The position numbers were made by a program, and so were the translations under genes. The notes under the pieces were generated by a model. It was not told the origin of the DNA and did no database searches. It was given only the letters and a program-made list of their open reading frames with translations. Below, one piece after another: positions 27,797 through 37,924 of a stretch of DNA of 64,000 bases (positions are counted from its first letter, which is position 1; every line of letters begins with the position of its first letter). The DNA is from Clostridium sp031626875 (GTDB lineage: Bacteria; Bacillota; Clostridia; Clostridiales; Clostridiaceae). The stretch is taken from the NCBI RefSeq assembly GCF_031626875.1, contig NZ_JANDMF010000028.1, positions 1-64,000 on the forward strand, in the 5' to 3' direction.

Positions 27797-29251
27797 CTAT
27801 GCCGAAATTTTTTTATCAACTTTTTTTATTAACAAATTTATAAATTTATTAATAACATCTTTTTGTACTTCATCCTTTAATAGAAATAAAATTAATACAT
27901 ATATACAAAAACCTATACTAACTTGTATAACATTGGTTATAAAAGTTGCACTCAACACACATCCAATTAAATAAACAATTATACTCATTGGTATAGTTGC
28001 AATTATATATTTTATAACTCCTTTAATCATATTTTTTATATCTAGTTCTTTTCTAACTAAAACCATTTGGATTATCACTCCAATCCATTCTGCAAAAATT
28101 AATGAAATAGATGCTCCATATGCACCTAACTTTCCAATAGTAATTAGATTAATTATAAAATTAAATATTGCTGAAATAATAATTGAAATAGTATATATAT
28201 TTTCTTTTTTACCTGCAACTAAATATTGCACACCTATGATATTAGCCCATGAAACTGGGATTATTATTATCGATGTTAAACTTATTAAAATTCCTACATC
28301 ATAATAATTTCTACCTAAAAACCATTGAACAAATGATATTCCTACTATTGATAAACCACAACTCATTGGAATAGATATATAGGAAATATATTTAAAAGAT
28401 TTATTTATTAATAGCCTAACTTCTCTATGATTACCATTACTTATTATATTAGCTACTCTTGGCATCAAAACAGTTCCTACTGAGTTTATTAAAGTTATAA
28501 TAATCTGTATTATTCTTTGTGAATAATCATAATATGCCACTTGCTCTGTTGCTGACAACCATCCAATCATAGTTCTTGATAATAATCCATAAACTTGAAT
28601 TGAAATTTGTGGAATAAATAGCCCAATTAATGGCTTTAAATGAGATTTAATCAAGATAATATCAACATCAATCTTTAATAAAGACTTGGGCATATTTATC
28701 CACATAACAATTGTTCCTAAAATTGTAGCTATTATTGTTATAGAAATATACATAACTAAATCTTCTTGACTTTTTATTACTGAAAAAATTAAAATTACAC
28801 TAATTAATTTAACTATAATATTTCTTAAAACAACCCTTTTAAAATCTTCTAATCCAGCGTATAACCAAGAAATATCAAATATTACACAAAAAATACTTAT
28901 ACCTTGTATTATGTAAATAATTTTATTCTCATTAATTGTCGCAAATATTAACATATAATATAAAATTATGGCTATTATACAAGTACATAATTTCATAAAA
29001 AATAGACTCCAAAATGTTTTATTTAACTTTTGGGAATCATCTCTTACATAAGCGATTTGTCTATTTCCATACATACTCATACCTAATGTTCCAAAAAGTA
29101 TAAAATAATTTGCAATGGATAAAGAATATGAATTTAAACCTAGCTGATCTGGATTAAAAATTCTTGTAATATATGGCATAGTTATCAAAGGAATGATTAT
29201 GGCCAATATTTGATATAATGTGTTGTAAATATAGTTTTTTAAAATATTCAT
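27797..29251 (-). CDS. wzx: Wzx-type polysaccharide flippase (operon 2)
   Basis: 484 residues with 12-14 hydrophobic segments; the start LYQILAIIIPLITMPYITRIFNPDQLGLNSYS is the classic RfbX/Wzx opening (P-x-x-x-P-Y-(I/L)-x-R-x-(L/F)). It moves undecaprenyl-linked repeat units across the membrane. It is not closely similar to the operon-1 flippase, consistent with a different repeat unit. Confidence 0.92.
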   Translation of the reverse strand: MNILKNYIYNTLYQILAIIIPLITMPYITRIFNPDQLGLNSYSLSIANYFILFGTLGMSMYGNRQIAYVRDDSQKLNKTFWSLFFMKLCTCIIAIILYYMLIFATINENKIIYIIQGISIFCVIFDISWLYAGLEDFKRVVLRNIIVKLISVILIFSVIKSQEDLVMYISITIIATILGTIVMWINMPKSLLKIDVDIILIKSHLKPLIGLFIPQISIQVYGLLSRTMIGWLSATEQVAYYDYSQRIIQIIITLINSVGTVLMPRVANIISNGNHREVRLLINKSFKYISYISIPMSCGLSIVGISFVQWFLGRNYYDVGILISLTSIIIIPVSWANIIGVQYLVAGKKENIYTISIIISAIFNFIINLITIGKLGAYGASISLIFAEWIGVIIQMVLVRKELDIKNMIKGVIKYIIATIPMSIIVYLIGCVLSATFITNVIQVSIGFCIYVLILFLLKDEVQKDVINKFINLLIKKVDKKISA

Positions 29252-29272
29252 AACTTATCAACTTTCTATTAC

Positions 29273-30163
29273 TTATTTTGTTAGAACTTCTTTAAACGTA
29301 GTTTTATAAAAATCTATAGCTCTTAAGTTATACTTATAATCTCCTTTCTTTAAAATGTATTTCAAAAGACACATTTCCATATTAAAAATAATGTTTATTG
29401 CACATAGTGTAGAAGTCTGCCGTTTATTTAAAAACTTTTTATTATAATATACGAAACTCTCTAAGAACTTCTGGCTTGCAAATTCACTAATATCTTCAGT
29501 ACTTTTTCCTTGTAAATGTATAATCTTAGCCTCAGTTAATATACATGCTTTAAATCCAGCTTTTCTTATCCTAAATGCAAAATCTGTTTCATCAAAATAT
29601 AAAAAATAATTTTCGTCTAACATTCCAATTTCTCTTATAATCTCTTTCCTGAAAAAAAAGTCAGCCCCTATTGGGTAATCAACATAAAATTTTTTTGACT
29701 TTACATTAGCTTTGTAATATTTATCTTTCCTAATAAAACAAGCTTTCATAAGGGCTTGTTTTATACTTGGAAAACATCCAAATGTAATATTTTCTCTCCC
29801 ATCTACATCAAGTAACTTACCACCACAAAGTCCCAATGAACTATCTAAATCCATCTCTCTCTTTAATATGTAAAATGCATTATTGCAAACTATTGTATCT
29901 GGATTTAATAAACATATATATTTTCCATTTGCAATCTCAATGCCCCTATTATTTCCATAATTAAACCCCCTGTTTTGAGATTCAATTACTTTTAAAACTT
30001 CTGATTTTATGCTTTTTACTTTTTCTACCGTCCTATCTTTAGAAGAATTGTCAACTACGATAATTTCATATTTAATTTCTTTTGTTGTTTTTAGTATAGA
30101 ATAAATACAATTTTCAATATAACTTTCACTATTATAAGTAACTATTATTATAGATAAATCCAT
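29273..30163 (-). CDS. GT2 family glycosyltransferase
   Basis: 296 residues. DLSIIIVTYNSESYIENCIYSIL, VVDNSSKDRT, NRGFNYGNNRGIE, YICLLNPDTIV and FLYFDETDFAFRIRKAGFK are the GT-A fold, DxD-like and ED/Q-type elements of WbbL/RfbF-like rhamnosyl- or related transferases. Soluble. AAGGAG site. Sugar unknown. Confidence 0.88.
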   Translation of the reverse strand: MDLSIIIVTYNSESYIENCIYSILKTTKEIKYEIIVVDNSSKDRTVEKVKSIKSEVLKVIESQNRGFNYGNNRGIEIANGKYICLLNPDTIVCNNAFYILKREMDLDSSLGLCGGKLLDVDGRENITFGCFPSIKQALMKACFIRKDKYYKANVKSKKFYVDYPIGADFFFRKEIIREIGMLDENYFLYFDETDFAFRIRKAGFKACILTEAKIIHLQGKSTEDISEFASQKFLESFVYYNKKFLNKRQTSTLCAINIIFNMEMCLLKYILKKGDYKYNLRAIDFYKTTFKEVLTK

Positions 30164-30172
30164 TTTTTCTCC

Positions 30173-31384
30173 TTATCTTAATTCTTGTAATTTTAAATTA
30201 TCTGCATATGCTAAAACAATAGAAATGTATAAAATACTATCTGGAAAATCTAAATATGGAATAAACAATCCTACAATTCCTAAATAAATAAACATAATAA
30301 TTATAAAATATTTATCTGTTTTAATTTTTGTTCTAATTTTACATATATTAATTATTTTAAAAATAATTAATAGTATGATAAAAGCTCCAATCAATCCAAA
30401 CTTTACAAAAAAGCCCATAATCCCTAAATCATCAAGATACATTTTATATGCATTTCCATCAATATTTGAAAATAAAATCTTATGAACTTCCCCTCTCCCC
30501 ATGATTGGATTTGAGGTAAATTGTTCCTTGTAGAATTCTATTTCATTTACTCTTGCAGATATACTTAAATCATTATTCTGCGTTAATTCTAGCATATTCT
30601 GTATGGTAGTTGAATTTAATAAACTGATACTTATTGGTACACAACACACAACAAATATTATTGACTTTGTAAATTTTGAATTCTTGATTTTAATAAACAC
30701 CAAAATCATTGCACATATTGTAAGCGAAATAACTATAGTCCTAGTTTTAATAACAATTACTAAGACTAAAATATTAATTACACATGAAATAACATGAAAG
30801 ATTTTGCTTTTAAATTTAGATTTTTCTCCAAAAATTAACTTTGTAAAACTTAAAAAAAATGCTATTGAAAATAATATTGTTCCAACATAAAGTCTTGGCT
30901 TATCAAATCTAAAATTTAACCTATAATCAAGCCCTTTCAATATTATTTGGGGATATTGATAATATTGTAAAATATACAACAATCCCCCACAAATACTTAT
31001 GCAAATTAAAGTTTTAATAAATATTTCCTTATTTTTGTTGTTTTTATTTATAAAATAGCTTACAAAAAAATAATTTAAATACATAGTATAGCAAATTATC
31101 AATTTATATCCAATATATACAGGTTGTCCATATATATAATCTGTATTAAAAGGAGAAATAAAAATCAATATAACCAGTGCTATTATATGGTATCTAAAAT
31201 TAAAATTTTTCCACATTTTTTTATATATTAATACAAAAACATAAAATATTCCAATTGCTATTACATAGCTTAGATTTTTTTCAACTGTAGTTTCTGTACT
31301 CCCTAATAAATAAAAAAAACCTTCATTCATAATTATACTGAGAGCAATCAGCATCAGTTGAAAATTATTTATAATCTTCTTCAC
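30173..31384 (-). CDS. wzy: Wzy-type polymerase (operon 2)
   Basis: 403 residues with about 11 hydrophobic segments and a short loop carrying SISARVNEIEFYKEQFTSNPIMGRGEVHKIL (about 285-315), like the R-x-x-x...NP(I/L)xGxG element of O-antigen polymerases. It overlaps the end of the upstream GT4 gene by 20 bases. Topology plus position between glycosyltransferases and wzx support the call. Confidence 0.8.
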   Translation of the reverse strand: MKKIINNFQLMLIALSIIMNEGFFYLLGSTETTVEKNLSYVIAIGIFYVFVLIYKKMWKNFNFRYHIIALVILIFISPFNTDYIYGQPVYIGYKLIICYTMYLNYFFVSYFINKNNKNKEIFIKTLICISICGGLLYILQYYQYPQIILKGLDYRLNFRFDKPRLYVGTILFSIAFFLSFTKLIFGEKSKFKSKIFHVISCVINILVLVIVIKTRTIVISLTICAMILVFIKIKNSKFTKSIIFVVCCVPISISLLNSTTIQNMLELTQNNDLSISARVNEIEFYKEQFTSNPIMGRGEVHKILFSNIDGNAYKMYLDDLGIMGFFVKFGLIGAFIILLIIFKIINICKIRTKIKTDKYFIIIMFIYLGIVGLFIPYLDFPDSILYISIVLAYADNLKLQELR

Positions 31385-32465
31385 TATTTTCTCCTTCTAA
31401 ATATTCATTTATATTTCTGCATATTTTTGAATAATTAAAATTATTTTTAAATGTATCAAAAATTTTTTCACTCATATAATTAAAAAATTTTTCATCTTTG
31501 CTGCAAACATTTGTCATTAATTCTGCTAATGCAGTTACATCATCTATATCAAAAATGCTTCCTATCGTTCCATTCAATGTTATATCTTCAGCACTAATAA
31601 TATTAGACATAATTACATAACATCCCATACTCATAGCTTCAACTGCCGCTATTCCAAAAGATTCACTTCTTGATGGCAAACAAAATATTTTTGACTTATT
31701 ATATATATCAAATAATTCATTTCTATCATTAACTTCTCCATATATCTTAATTTTATCTACTAAATAAGGTTGTTCAAAAAATTTTTTTTCTATATATTGT
31801 CTGAATTCTTTTGTCATTGGCCCAACTAAATGTAATTCCCAATTATCTATTTTTTTATGTACTTTTATAAATGCATTTAATAGTATTTCTGTCCCTTTTT
31901 CATATATTCCCAATCTCCCCACTGTACAGATTATATTTTTTTTATTATTTTTATCAAAACTTTTTTTTGATATCTGTGTTCCATTAGGAATATATCTTAT
32001 TTTTAATGATGGTAAATCTCTTTTTAACTCATTATATATATACTTAGTTTCAACTGAAATAATATTACACCTTTTAAGAATAAACTTATCAAATTTACTC
32101 ATATTACGAATTTTTCTTAAATTCTCTATATTTGCATCTAATTTAAGAAAAACTTGTCCATTCCAATTTATTAATTTGTAAATTCCTATAAAAAGCAATG
32201 ATTTCCTTGTAAAGTGATATAAATTTAAAATATCAATTTTTTTAGCTATTGAAATAAGATTTAATGAAATATCTATTATCTCATTTCCAATTATTCTTTT
32301 TACATATTTAATTTTAAGTCCATCCATACTTCCACAATCTACATTTCTTTCATATGTTAGTAATGAACAATCATAATATTTACCTAATATATCAGGTATC
32401 ATTCCAACATCTTTATATCTATGACTAACCCTAAAATTAGGAAATATAGTAACAAAACTTTTCAT
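31365..32465 (-). CDS. GT4 family glycosyltransferase
   Basis: 366 residues, GT-B fold. The C-terminal half shows ICTVGRLGIYEKGTEILLNAF, then IKIYGEVND and SKIFCLPSRSESFGIAAVEAMSMGCYVI with the E-x7-E retaining-transferase motif. AGGAG site. Part of the operon-2 repeat-unit assembly; donor and acceptor unknown. Confidence 0.88.
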   Translation of the reverse strand: MKSFVTIFPNFRVSHRYKDVGMIPDILGKYYDCSLLTYERNVDCGSMDGLKIKYVKRIIGNEIIDISLNLISIAKKIDILNLYHFTRKSLLFIGIYKLINWNGQVFLKLDANIENLRKIRNMSKFDKFILKRCNIISVETKYIYNELKRDLPSLKIRYIPNGTQISKKSFDKNNKKNIICTVGRLGIYEKGTEILLNAFIKVHKKIDNWELHLVGPMTKEFRQYIEKKFFEQPYLVDKIKIYGEVNDRNELFDIYNKSKIFCLPSRSESFGIAAVEAMSMGCYVIMSNIISAEDITLNGTIGSIFDIDDVTALAELMTNVCSKDEKFFNYMSEKIFDTFKNNFNYSKICRNINEYLEGENSEEDYK

Positions 32466-32485
32466 AACTACTCCTACTTACTTTT

Positions 32486-33373
32486 TCAAAAACTTTTTCC
32501 TATCTTATTGTCATAATAATCTTCTATCCCTCTTAGAATTGCCTTGCTTTTTTGTCTATATTTCAAAATTGATATTAATCTAGTAAAAATAAAATAAGTA
32601 AGTGATATAAATTTAATTCCCACCCTATATTCAATTTTATTCATAAACATTAATCTATTTCTAGTAAAGTAATATAGGTACATTTCACTAAATTCCTCAA
32701 CACTTGAACTTACTTTATGATATATTACACTTTTAGGCTCATAAATCATTTTATATCCTGATTTTAATACTTTCAAACAATAATCAGCATCTTCTAAATA
32801 TAAAAAATAGTCTTCGTCATATAATCCTATTTCATCAAATATGCTACTTCTTATTAGTTGACAACACCCCGTTAAGAAAGATACTTCTCTTTTTATATTG
32901 AATTTCTGTAAATCTGGTGAGTTCATCCCATAATGACATCCCAATGCTTTTAATCTATTCAAATATCCACCAGCAGACCAAATCACTTTTTTTCTATCAT
33001 AATAATATATTTTCCCTGCTGAAATTCCAACTAATGAATCACTCATAGCTTCAATTAATGGATTCAAAAAATTTTTATCTACTATAGTGTCATTATTAAG
33101 CAATAAAATATACTCTGCTTTTTTTTCTAAAGCATATTTAATCCCTATATTATTTCCTGCACTAAATCCATTATTACTATTACTTTTTAAAATAGTACAG
33201 TTGTCTAATTCTGTATCTAATAGATTATAAGAATTGTTTGTAGAAGCATTATCTACTACTATAATTTCAATGTTGTTATAAGTTATTTTTTTTAAGCTAT
33301 TGACACATTCAATAGTATCTTGATATCCGTTATAGTTAACAATAATTATATAAACTAAAGGTTCTTTAATCAT
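32486..33373 (-). CDS. GT2 family glycosyltransferase
   Basis: 295 residues. PLVYIIIVNYNGYQDTIECVNSL, VVDNASTNNS, NGFSAGNNIGIKYAL, YILLLNNDTIVD and DEDYFLYLEDADYCLKVLKSGYK form a complete GT-A set. It is a paralogous type to 29273-30163, though clearly diverged. Soluble, membrane-associated by a C-terminal amphipathic part at most. Confidence 0.88.
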   Translation of the reverse strand: MIKEPLVYIIIVNYNGYQDTIECVNSLKKITYNNIEIIVVDNASTNNSYNLLDTELDNCTILKSNSNNGFSAGNNIGIKYALEKKAEYILLLNNDTIVDKNFLNPLIEAMSDSLVGISAGKIYYYDRKKVIWSAGGYLNRLKALGCHYGMNSPDLQKFNIKREVSFLTGCCQLIRSSIFDEIGLYDEDYFLYLEDADYCLKVLKSGYKMIYEPKSVIYHKVSSSVEEFSEMYLYYFTRNRLMFMNKIEYRVGIKFISLTYFIFTRLISILKYRQKSKAILRGIEDYYDNKIGKSF

Positions 33374-33398
33374 TTTTTCAACCTTTCTTAATTTTATT

Positions 33399-34466
33399 CT
33401 AATTTATTAAATTTTCCCACTTTTTAAAAATAAAATCACAATCATAATCCTCTGATGCTTTAAGACAATTTTTAGATAACTGATTAAATTTTTTATAATC
33501 TAAATTAATTGCTTTATTCATTACTTTTTCAAAATCCAATTTACTATTCTTATCAAAAATATATCCATTATACCCATCCTTCACTATTTCTATAGGTCCA
33601 TAGCAATTTGATACTATACAAGGAATACCACTTGCCAATGCTTCAATTAAAACTATTCCAAATGGTTCATCCTTTGATGGCAATATTAAAAAATCATAGT
33701 CTTTCAACACTGTTTTTATTTCATCCTTTTTTAATATTCCTAGATATTTTATTCTTTTGTCTTTTTGACTCCTACTAATTATTTCGCTAGTCAATTTTCC
33801 ACTTCCAGCAAACGCCACTTCTATATCTTCAGAGTTACTATTCATATAATTCAGGATCATTTCTATATTCTTTCTTTTAATTAATTGTCCTAAATAAATA
33901 ATTTTCTTTCTTCCAATTTCTACATTATATAATTTTTTTTTCGAATACTCTTTTATATTAATAGAATGATTTACAACTTCACTTTTTTCAAAAAAATTAC
34001 TTACCTCATTTTGTGTTTTTTTACTTACACATGCTACAGAATAAAAATTGCTTTTTAATATTTTTTCAAATTTATTTTTATTATTTATTTTTCCTCTAGG
34101 AAATGAATTTCCATTCCACTCCTGCCATGATGTGAAATATATAGATTTATTTTTTTTAAATACATTTTGATATCTGTTTAATAACTTGTTATATGGTGCA
34201 ATACCTACTATCAAAATACTATCTTCTATATTCTTTAATTTAAATGTATTATAACTTTCCTTTATGAAAGTTTTTAATGCCTCTAATACATTTTTTCTAT
34301 TTAAAATCGCTTTGATAAATCTTTTTATTATGGTTAATCTAGATAATATTATATAATCCTTAATTACTATATTACCTTTTTGATGACTATTATATAGTGC
34401 ACTAAAATGACTTTTACTATCATATTCATGTAATATATACACTTCTGGCTTGATATAATTTTCCAT
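33399..34466 (-). CDS. GT4 family glycosyltransferase
   Basis: 355 residues from the Met at 34466 (MENYIKPEVYILHEYDS), which has AAAGGAG 6 bases upstream and follows the previous stop directly; a longer frame from 34484 overlaps it. Conserved C-terminal GT-B elements: IIYLGQLIKRKNIEMIL, YLGILKKDE, LILPSKDEPFGIVLIEALASGIPCIVS. Donor unknown. Confidence 0.87.
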   Translation of the reverse strand: MENYIKPEVYILHEYDSKSHFSALYNSHQKGNIVIKDYIILSRLTIIKRFIKAILNRKNVLEALKTFIKESYNTFKLKNIEDSILIVGIAPYNKLLNRYQNVFKKNKSIYFTSWQEWNGNSFPRGKINNKNKFEKILKSNFYSVACVSKKTQNEVSNFFEKSEVVNHSINIKEYSKKKLYNVEIGRKKIIYLGQLIKRKNIEMILNYMNSNSEDIEVAFAGSGKLTSEIISRSQKDKRIKYLGILKKDEIKTVLKDYDFLILPSKDEPFGIVLIEALASGIPCIVSNCYGPIEIVKDGYNGYIFDKNSKLDFEKVMNKAINLDYKKFNQLSKNCLKASEDYDCDFIFKKWENLIN

Positions 34467-34467
34467 T

Positions 34468-35649
34468 TTATCTCCTTTCTTCACATAATTTTTTTAATGA
34501 TTTATTATAGATTTCTCCTATATGCTTCCAACTATAATTCTTTCCAAGCACTTCTATAGAATTATCAGTTAAGTAGTTATATCTTTCAATATTTTTTAAT
34601 ACTTCAACACACTTATTGGCAAAATCTATATCATTTTCTGCCACTATAACATGCTCTTCATCCTTGAACTCAGTCCCTTCAATTCCCTTTTGTGTAGTAA
34701 CTACTAATTTCCTTCTTGATAAAGCCTCTAAAAGCTTTATCTTTACTCCGCCACCACTTAATAATGGTATTACAACTATATCTGCCATATCCACAAACTT
34801 ATTTACATCATCTACCATTCCAGTTACTACTATTGAATCACTTTTTAAATCTAGTACTTCCTTACTTGGTTCTTTTCCAACTATATAAAATTTTACATCA
34901 ATTAAACTATCCTTTATCTTTGGTAATATAGATTTAGCGAACCACATTACAGCTTCTTCATTTGGATAGTAACTCATTTTTCCACAAAATACGACTTTGT
35001 TGCTTGTTGTACTTTTTTCTATATTATCCTCTAAATAGTCCACTCCCATTGGTATTAGAATAGTTCTTCTATTATATTTTTTTTCAAAAAATTCTTTATC
35101 TTCTTTTGATATAAATGTAAACAAACTAATAATATCTTTTTTATACCAATTCACTTCAAATCTCTTAAGTTTATATCCTTCAAATATAAATGCCATCTTT
35201 TTTATTAAATTGTTACTTTTTTTACCTATGTTTATAAATGTTTTATATTCAATATTATGTTGAGTTAAAATTATAGGTACACTGGACTTTAAAGGAATAT
35301 TGTACATTAGTTGAGGTATATCTACAATTAATACATCAATCTTTTCATTGTGGATGTCACTTTTTATTTGTTTCTTCATCTCTTTACTATATCTTGAAAA
35401 AGCAGAATAAGGCCTATAACTATTTAGTAAAGCACTTAATTTTCCTTTTCGTCTTTCATAAAACCTTACTTTACTACAATACCTATTTAACTCTTTTTCA
35501 TCACTGTAATATACTTCTTCATCTTTTATACTATACAAATATATATTATTACCAAGATTTCTTAAACTCTTTATTCTTTCCCAAGTATATTTCCTTCCCC
35601 CACTATTATCAGGATAAGGTACTTCAGCTGTTATAATTCCAATATTCAT
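34468..35649 (-). CDS. GT4 family glycosyltransferase
   Basis: 393 residues from the Met at 35649 (MNIGIITAEVPYPDNSGGRKYTWERI), preceded by AGGTGG; the frame opens earlier at 35676 without a site. The GGRKY start is the donor-binding Gly-rich loop, and the C-terminal half shows VVFCGKMSYYPNEEAVMWFAKSILP and PLLSGGGVKIKLLEALSRRKLVVTT, as in the exosortase-type/TagE-like GT4 group. Cytoplasmic. Confidence 0.87.
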   Translation of the reverse strand: MNIGIITAEVPYPDNSGGRKYTWERIKSLRNLGNNIYLYSIKDEEVYYSDEKELNRYCSKVRFYERRKGKLSALLNSYRPYSAFSRYSKEMKKQIKSDIHNEKIDVLIVDIPQLMYNIPLKSSVPIILTQHNIEYKTFINIGKKSNNLIKKMAFIFEGYKLKRFEVNWYKKDIISLFTFISKEDKEFFEKKYNRRTILIPMGVDYLEDNIEKSTTSNKVVFCGKMSYYPNEEAVMWFAKSILPKIKDSLIDVKFYIVGKEPSKEVLDLKSDSIVVTGMVDDVNKFVDMADIVVIPLLSGGGVKIKLLEALSRRKLVVTTQKGIEGTEFKDEEHVIVAENDIDFANKCVEVLKNIERYNYLTDNSIEVLGKNYSWKHIGEIYNKSLKKLCEERR

Positions 35650-35701
35650 ATTTCCACCTATTCTCTTATATTGCAAATAAAAATTATATTAACTTCCTTT
35701 T

Positions 35702-36826
35702 TCACAAAATACTATCTATTAGGTTTTCATGTTCTTTAGCAACTCTTTTAACATCAAATTCTTTCTTCACTTTACAATATGCATTTTTAGTAATTAAATC
35801 AACCAAATTATTGTCACTAACTATTTTTAAAATTGCATTAACTCCTTCTTCTACATTATCAACATTTATCAATATTCCTTCATTATTATTAGTAATTAAA
35901 TTAGGAATTGCATCAACATTTGTTGCAATTATTGGTTTCTTAGAAACCATATATTCAGGTATAACTAACCCAAATCCTTCCCATCTTGATATTAACATAG
36001 CTATATCAAACCTTTTTATATATGTATACACATCATTAACCCATCCTGTAATTAAGAATGAATCTTGTAGACCAAAAACTCTTATTAATTCTTCAATTTC
36101 TTCTTTTTCATCTCCATCACCAACAATAATAAAAAATGCATTTCTTATTATTTTTTTTATTTTTGCAGCTATTCTTACAAATGTATCAGGTGCTTTTTGT
36201 CTACTAATTCTCCCTACCATTCCTATAACTATTGTATTTTCAGGAATATTCAACAATTCTTTATCACTACTTTTAATCAAGTTATTTTCATATTCACTAA
36301 TATCTATTCCATTAAATATTACTTTTACTTTATCATTAATACATATTTTATGTTTTATTGCAGATTGCTTTTCAGCATTAGAAATTGCTACTATTTTATC
36401 TGTCTTTTTAGCTAAAATTCTTTCAATTAGTTCATAAAACAATTTCTTTTTTTTAGACACATTCATATTAAAAGCCCAACCGTGTGGATTATATATTATT
36501 GACTTTCTTGTATAAAAATTTGCTATTCTCCCTAAAGCTCCAGCCTTACTGCTATGAACGTATATTAAATCGGGATTATACTTTTTTATAATTTTACATA
36601 ATATATAAATAGCTTTAATATCTAATTTCAAGTTAATTTCTCTAGTCATATCAACAAATTCTATTTTATCTACTAATTTTCTATATATATTTTCTTCTTT
36701 AGCATATTGCTTAGAACATACTAATATTTGTTCATATTCATTTCTATTAAAATACTTAAACAGCATTTGTAGATACTTAGAAACTCCCCCATCTGATTGA
36801 GCTATATGCAGAATTATCTTTTTCAT
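35702..36826 (-). CDS. GT4 family glycosyltransferase
   Basis: 374 residues. KIILHIAQSDGGVSKYLQMLFKYF has the N-terminal GG-V loop, YVHSSKAGALGRIA and IIYNPHGWAFN the middle, and IGMVGRISRQKAPDTFVRIA plus MLISRWEGFGLVIPEYMVSKKPII the C-terminal GT4 core. The HSSKAG-x-x-GR element is seen in capsule transferases acting right after the initiating sugar, so this may add sugar two (inference). AAGGAG site. Confidence 0.87.
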   Translation of the reverse strand: MKKIILHIAQSDGGVSKYLQMLFKYFNRNEYEQILVCSKQYAKEENIYRKLVDKIEFVDMTREINLKLDIKAIYILCKIIKKYNPDLIYVHSSKAGALGRIANFYTRKSIIYNPHGWAFNMNVSKKKKLFYELIERILAKKTDKIVAISNAEKQSAIKHKICINDKVKVIFNGIDISEYENNLIKSSDKELLNIPENTIVIGMVGRISRQKAPDTFVRIAAKIKKIIRNAFFIIVGDGDEKEEIEELIRVFGLQDSFLITGWVNDVYTYIKRFDIAMLISRWEGFGLVIPEYMVSKKPIIATNVDAIPNLITNNNEGILINVDNVEEGVNAILKIVSDNNLVDLITKNAYCKVKKEFDVKRVAKEHENLIDSIL

Positions 36827-36846
36827 CCTCTTATCTCCTTATGATT

Positions 36847-37893
36847 CTAAAAGCTATCTTGATAACTATGTAATCTATTAAGATAATCTTTATTAACAAC
36901 AAAAATACTTTCATTGTTTTCTGCAACCATTATATTTTCAATTCCAATCATAACTACTTTTTTCTTGTTATTAATTACAACATTGGATTTTGATTGCAAA
37001 TATTCTGTATTTCCATTAATCGAGTTGTCGTTGCAATCTCTTTCTCTATATCTTTCAATAGATTTCCATGTACCTATATCATCCCATTCTATATTACTAG
37101 GAATTACATATATCTTATTGGATTTCTCTAATACTGCATAATCTATAGATATTGCTTCTGTACTACTATAATTTTTATTGATAAATTCTTGTAAAAATTT
37201 ATCATTTATATTATTAATAGAACTTAATGCCTCATATGTTTTACTTGAATATTTTCTTATTTTTTCAATTATGTTGCTTGTTCTCCACATAAATATTCCG
37301 CTATTCCAAAGATATGAATTTTCATTTAGATATACTTCAGCTTTTTCCTTATTAGGTTTTTCCACAAATTTATCTACATTTAAGATAGTATAATTATTTA
37401 TTTTTTCTACACTATTACCACATCTTATATATCCATAACCAGTTTCAGCTCTAGTAGGATTTATGCCTAAAGTTATAATAGCCTCATTATTCTTTTTTAG
37501 AAATTCATCTGATGTATATATTATTTCTTTAAGATTTTTTTCATTATTTATTATATGATCTGATGGTAAAACTACCATATTAGAATCTTTAAATCTTTTA
37601 TTAATAATCAATGCAGATAAAGTTATGCATGGAGCAGTATTTCTTCCTTCTGGTTCAATAATTATATTTTTACTTGGTAATTCCTTCAGCTGTTCTTTTA
37701 CTAAAGGAACATATTTTTCTCCAGTGCAAACAAATATCCTTTCAATTGGAATAATAGGCTTTATCCTATTTATTGTCATTTGTATCATGGTATCTTCACC
37801 AATTAAATTCAAAAATTGTTTAGGCTTTTCCTCGGTAGATAATGGCCAAAATCTTGTTCCCTTACCACCAGCCATTATTAAAGCACATAACAT
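36847..37893 (-). CDS. manC: Mannose-1-phosphate guanylyltransferase
   Basis: 348 residues from the Met at 37893 (MLCALIMAGGKGTRFWPLS), with GGGAGG upstream. The GGKGTRFWPLSTEEKPKQFL nucleotide-binding loop, VLPSDHII and FVEKPNKEKA are characteristic. It lacks the C-terminal isomerase of the bifunctional AlgA/ManC type. It supplies GDP-mannose from Man-1-P and GTP, so the operon-2 polymer probably contains mannose or a derivative such as fucose. No GMD gene is in the window. Confidence 0.92.
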   Translation of the reverse strand: MLCALIMAGGKGTRFWPLSTEEKPKQFLNLIGEDTMIQMTINRIKPIIPIERIFVCTGEKYVPLVKEQLKELPSKNIIIEPEGRNTAPCITLSALIINKRFKDSNMVVLPSDHIINNEKNLKEIIYTSDEFLKKNNEAIITLGINPTRAETGYGYIRCGNSVEKINNYTILNVDKFVEKPNKEKAEVYLNENSYLWNSGIFMWRTSNIIEKIRKYSSKTYEALSSINNINDKFLQEFINKNYSSTEAISIDYAVLEKSNKIYVIPSNIEWDDIGTWKSIERYRERDCNDNSINGNTEYLQSKSNVVINNKKKVVMIGIENIMVAENNESIFVVNKDYLNRLHSYQDSF

Positions 37894-37924
37894 AAATTTT
37901 CCTCCCACACCTATCAATACACTT

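Noticed and set aside
35811..36437. 208-residue plus-strand frame
   Set aside because: Fully antisense to a convincing GT4 gene with conserved motifs; composition Ile/Ser/Leu-rich as expected for a shadow.
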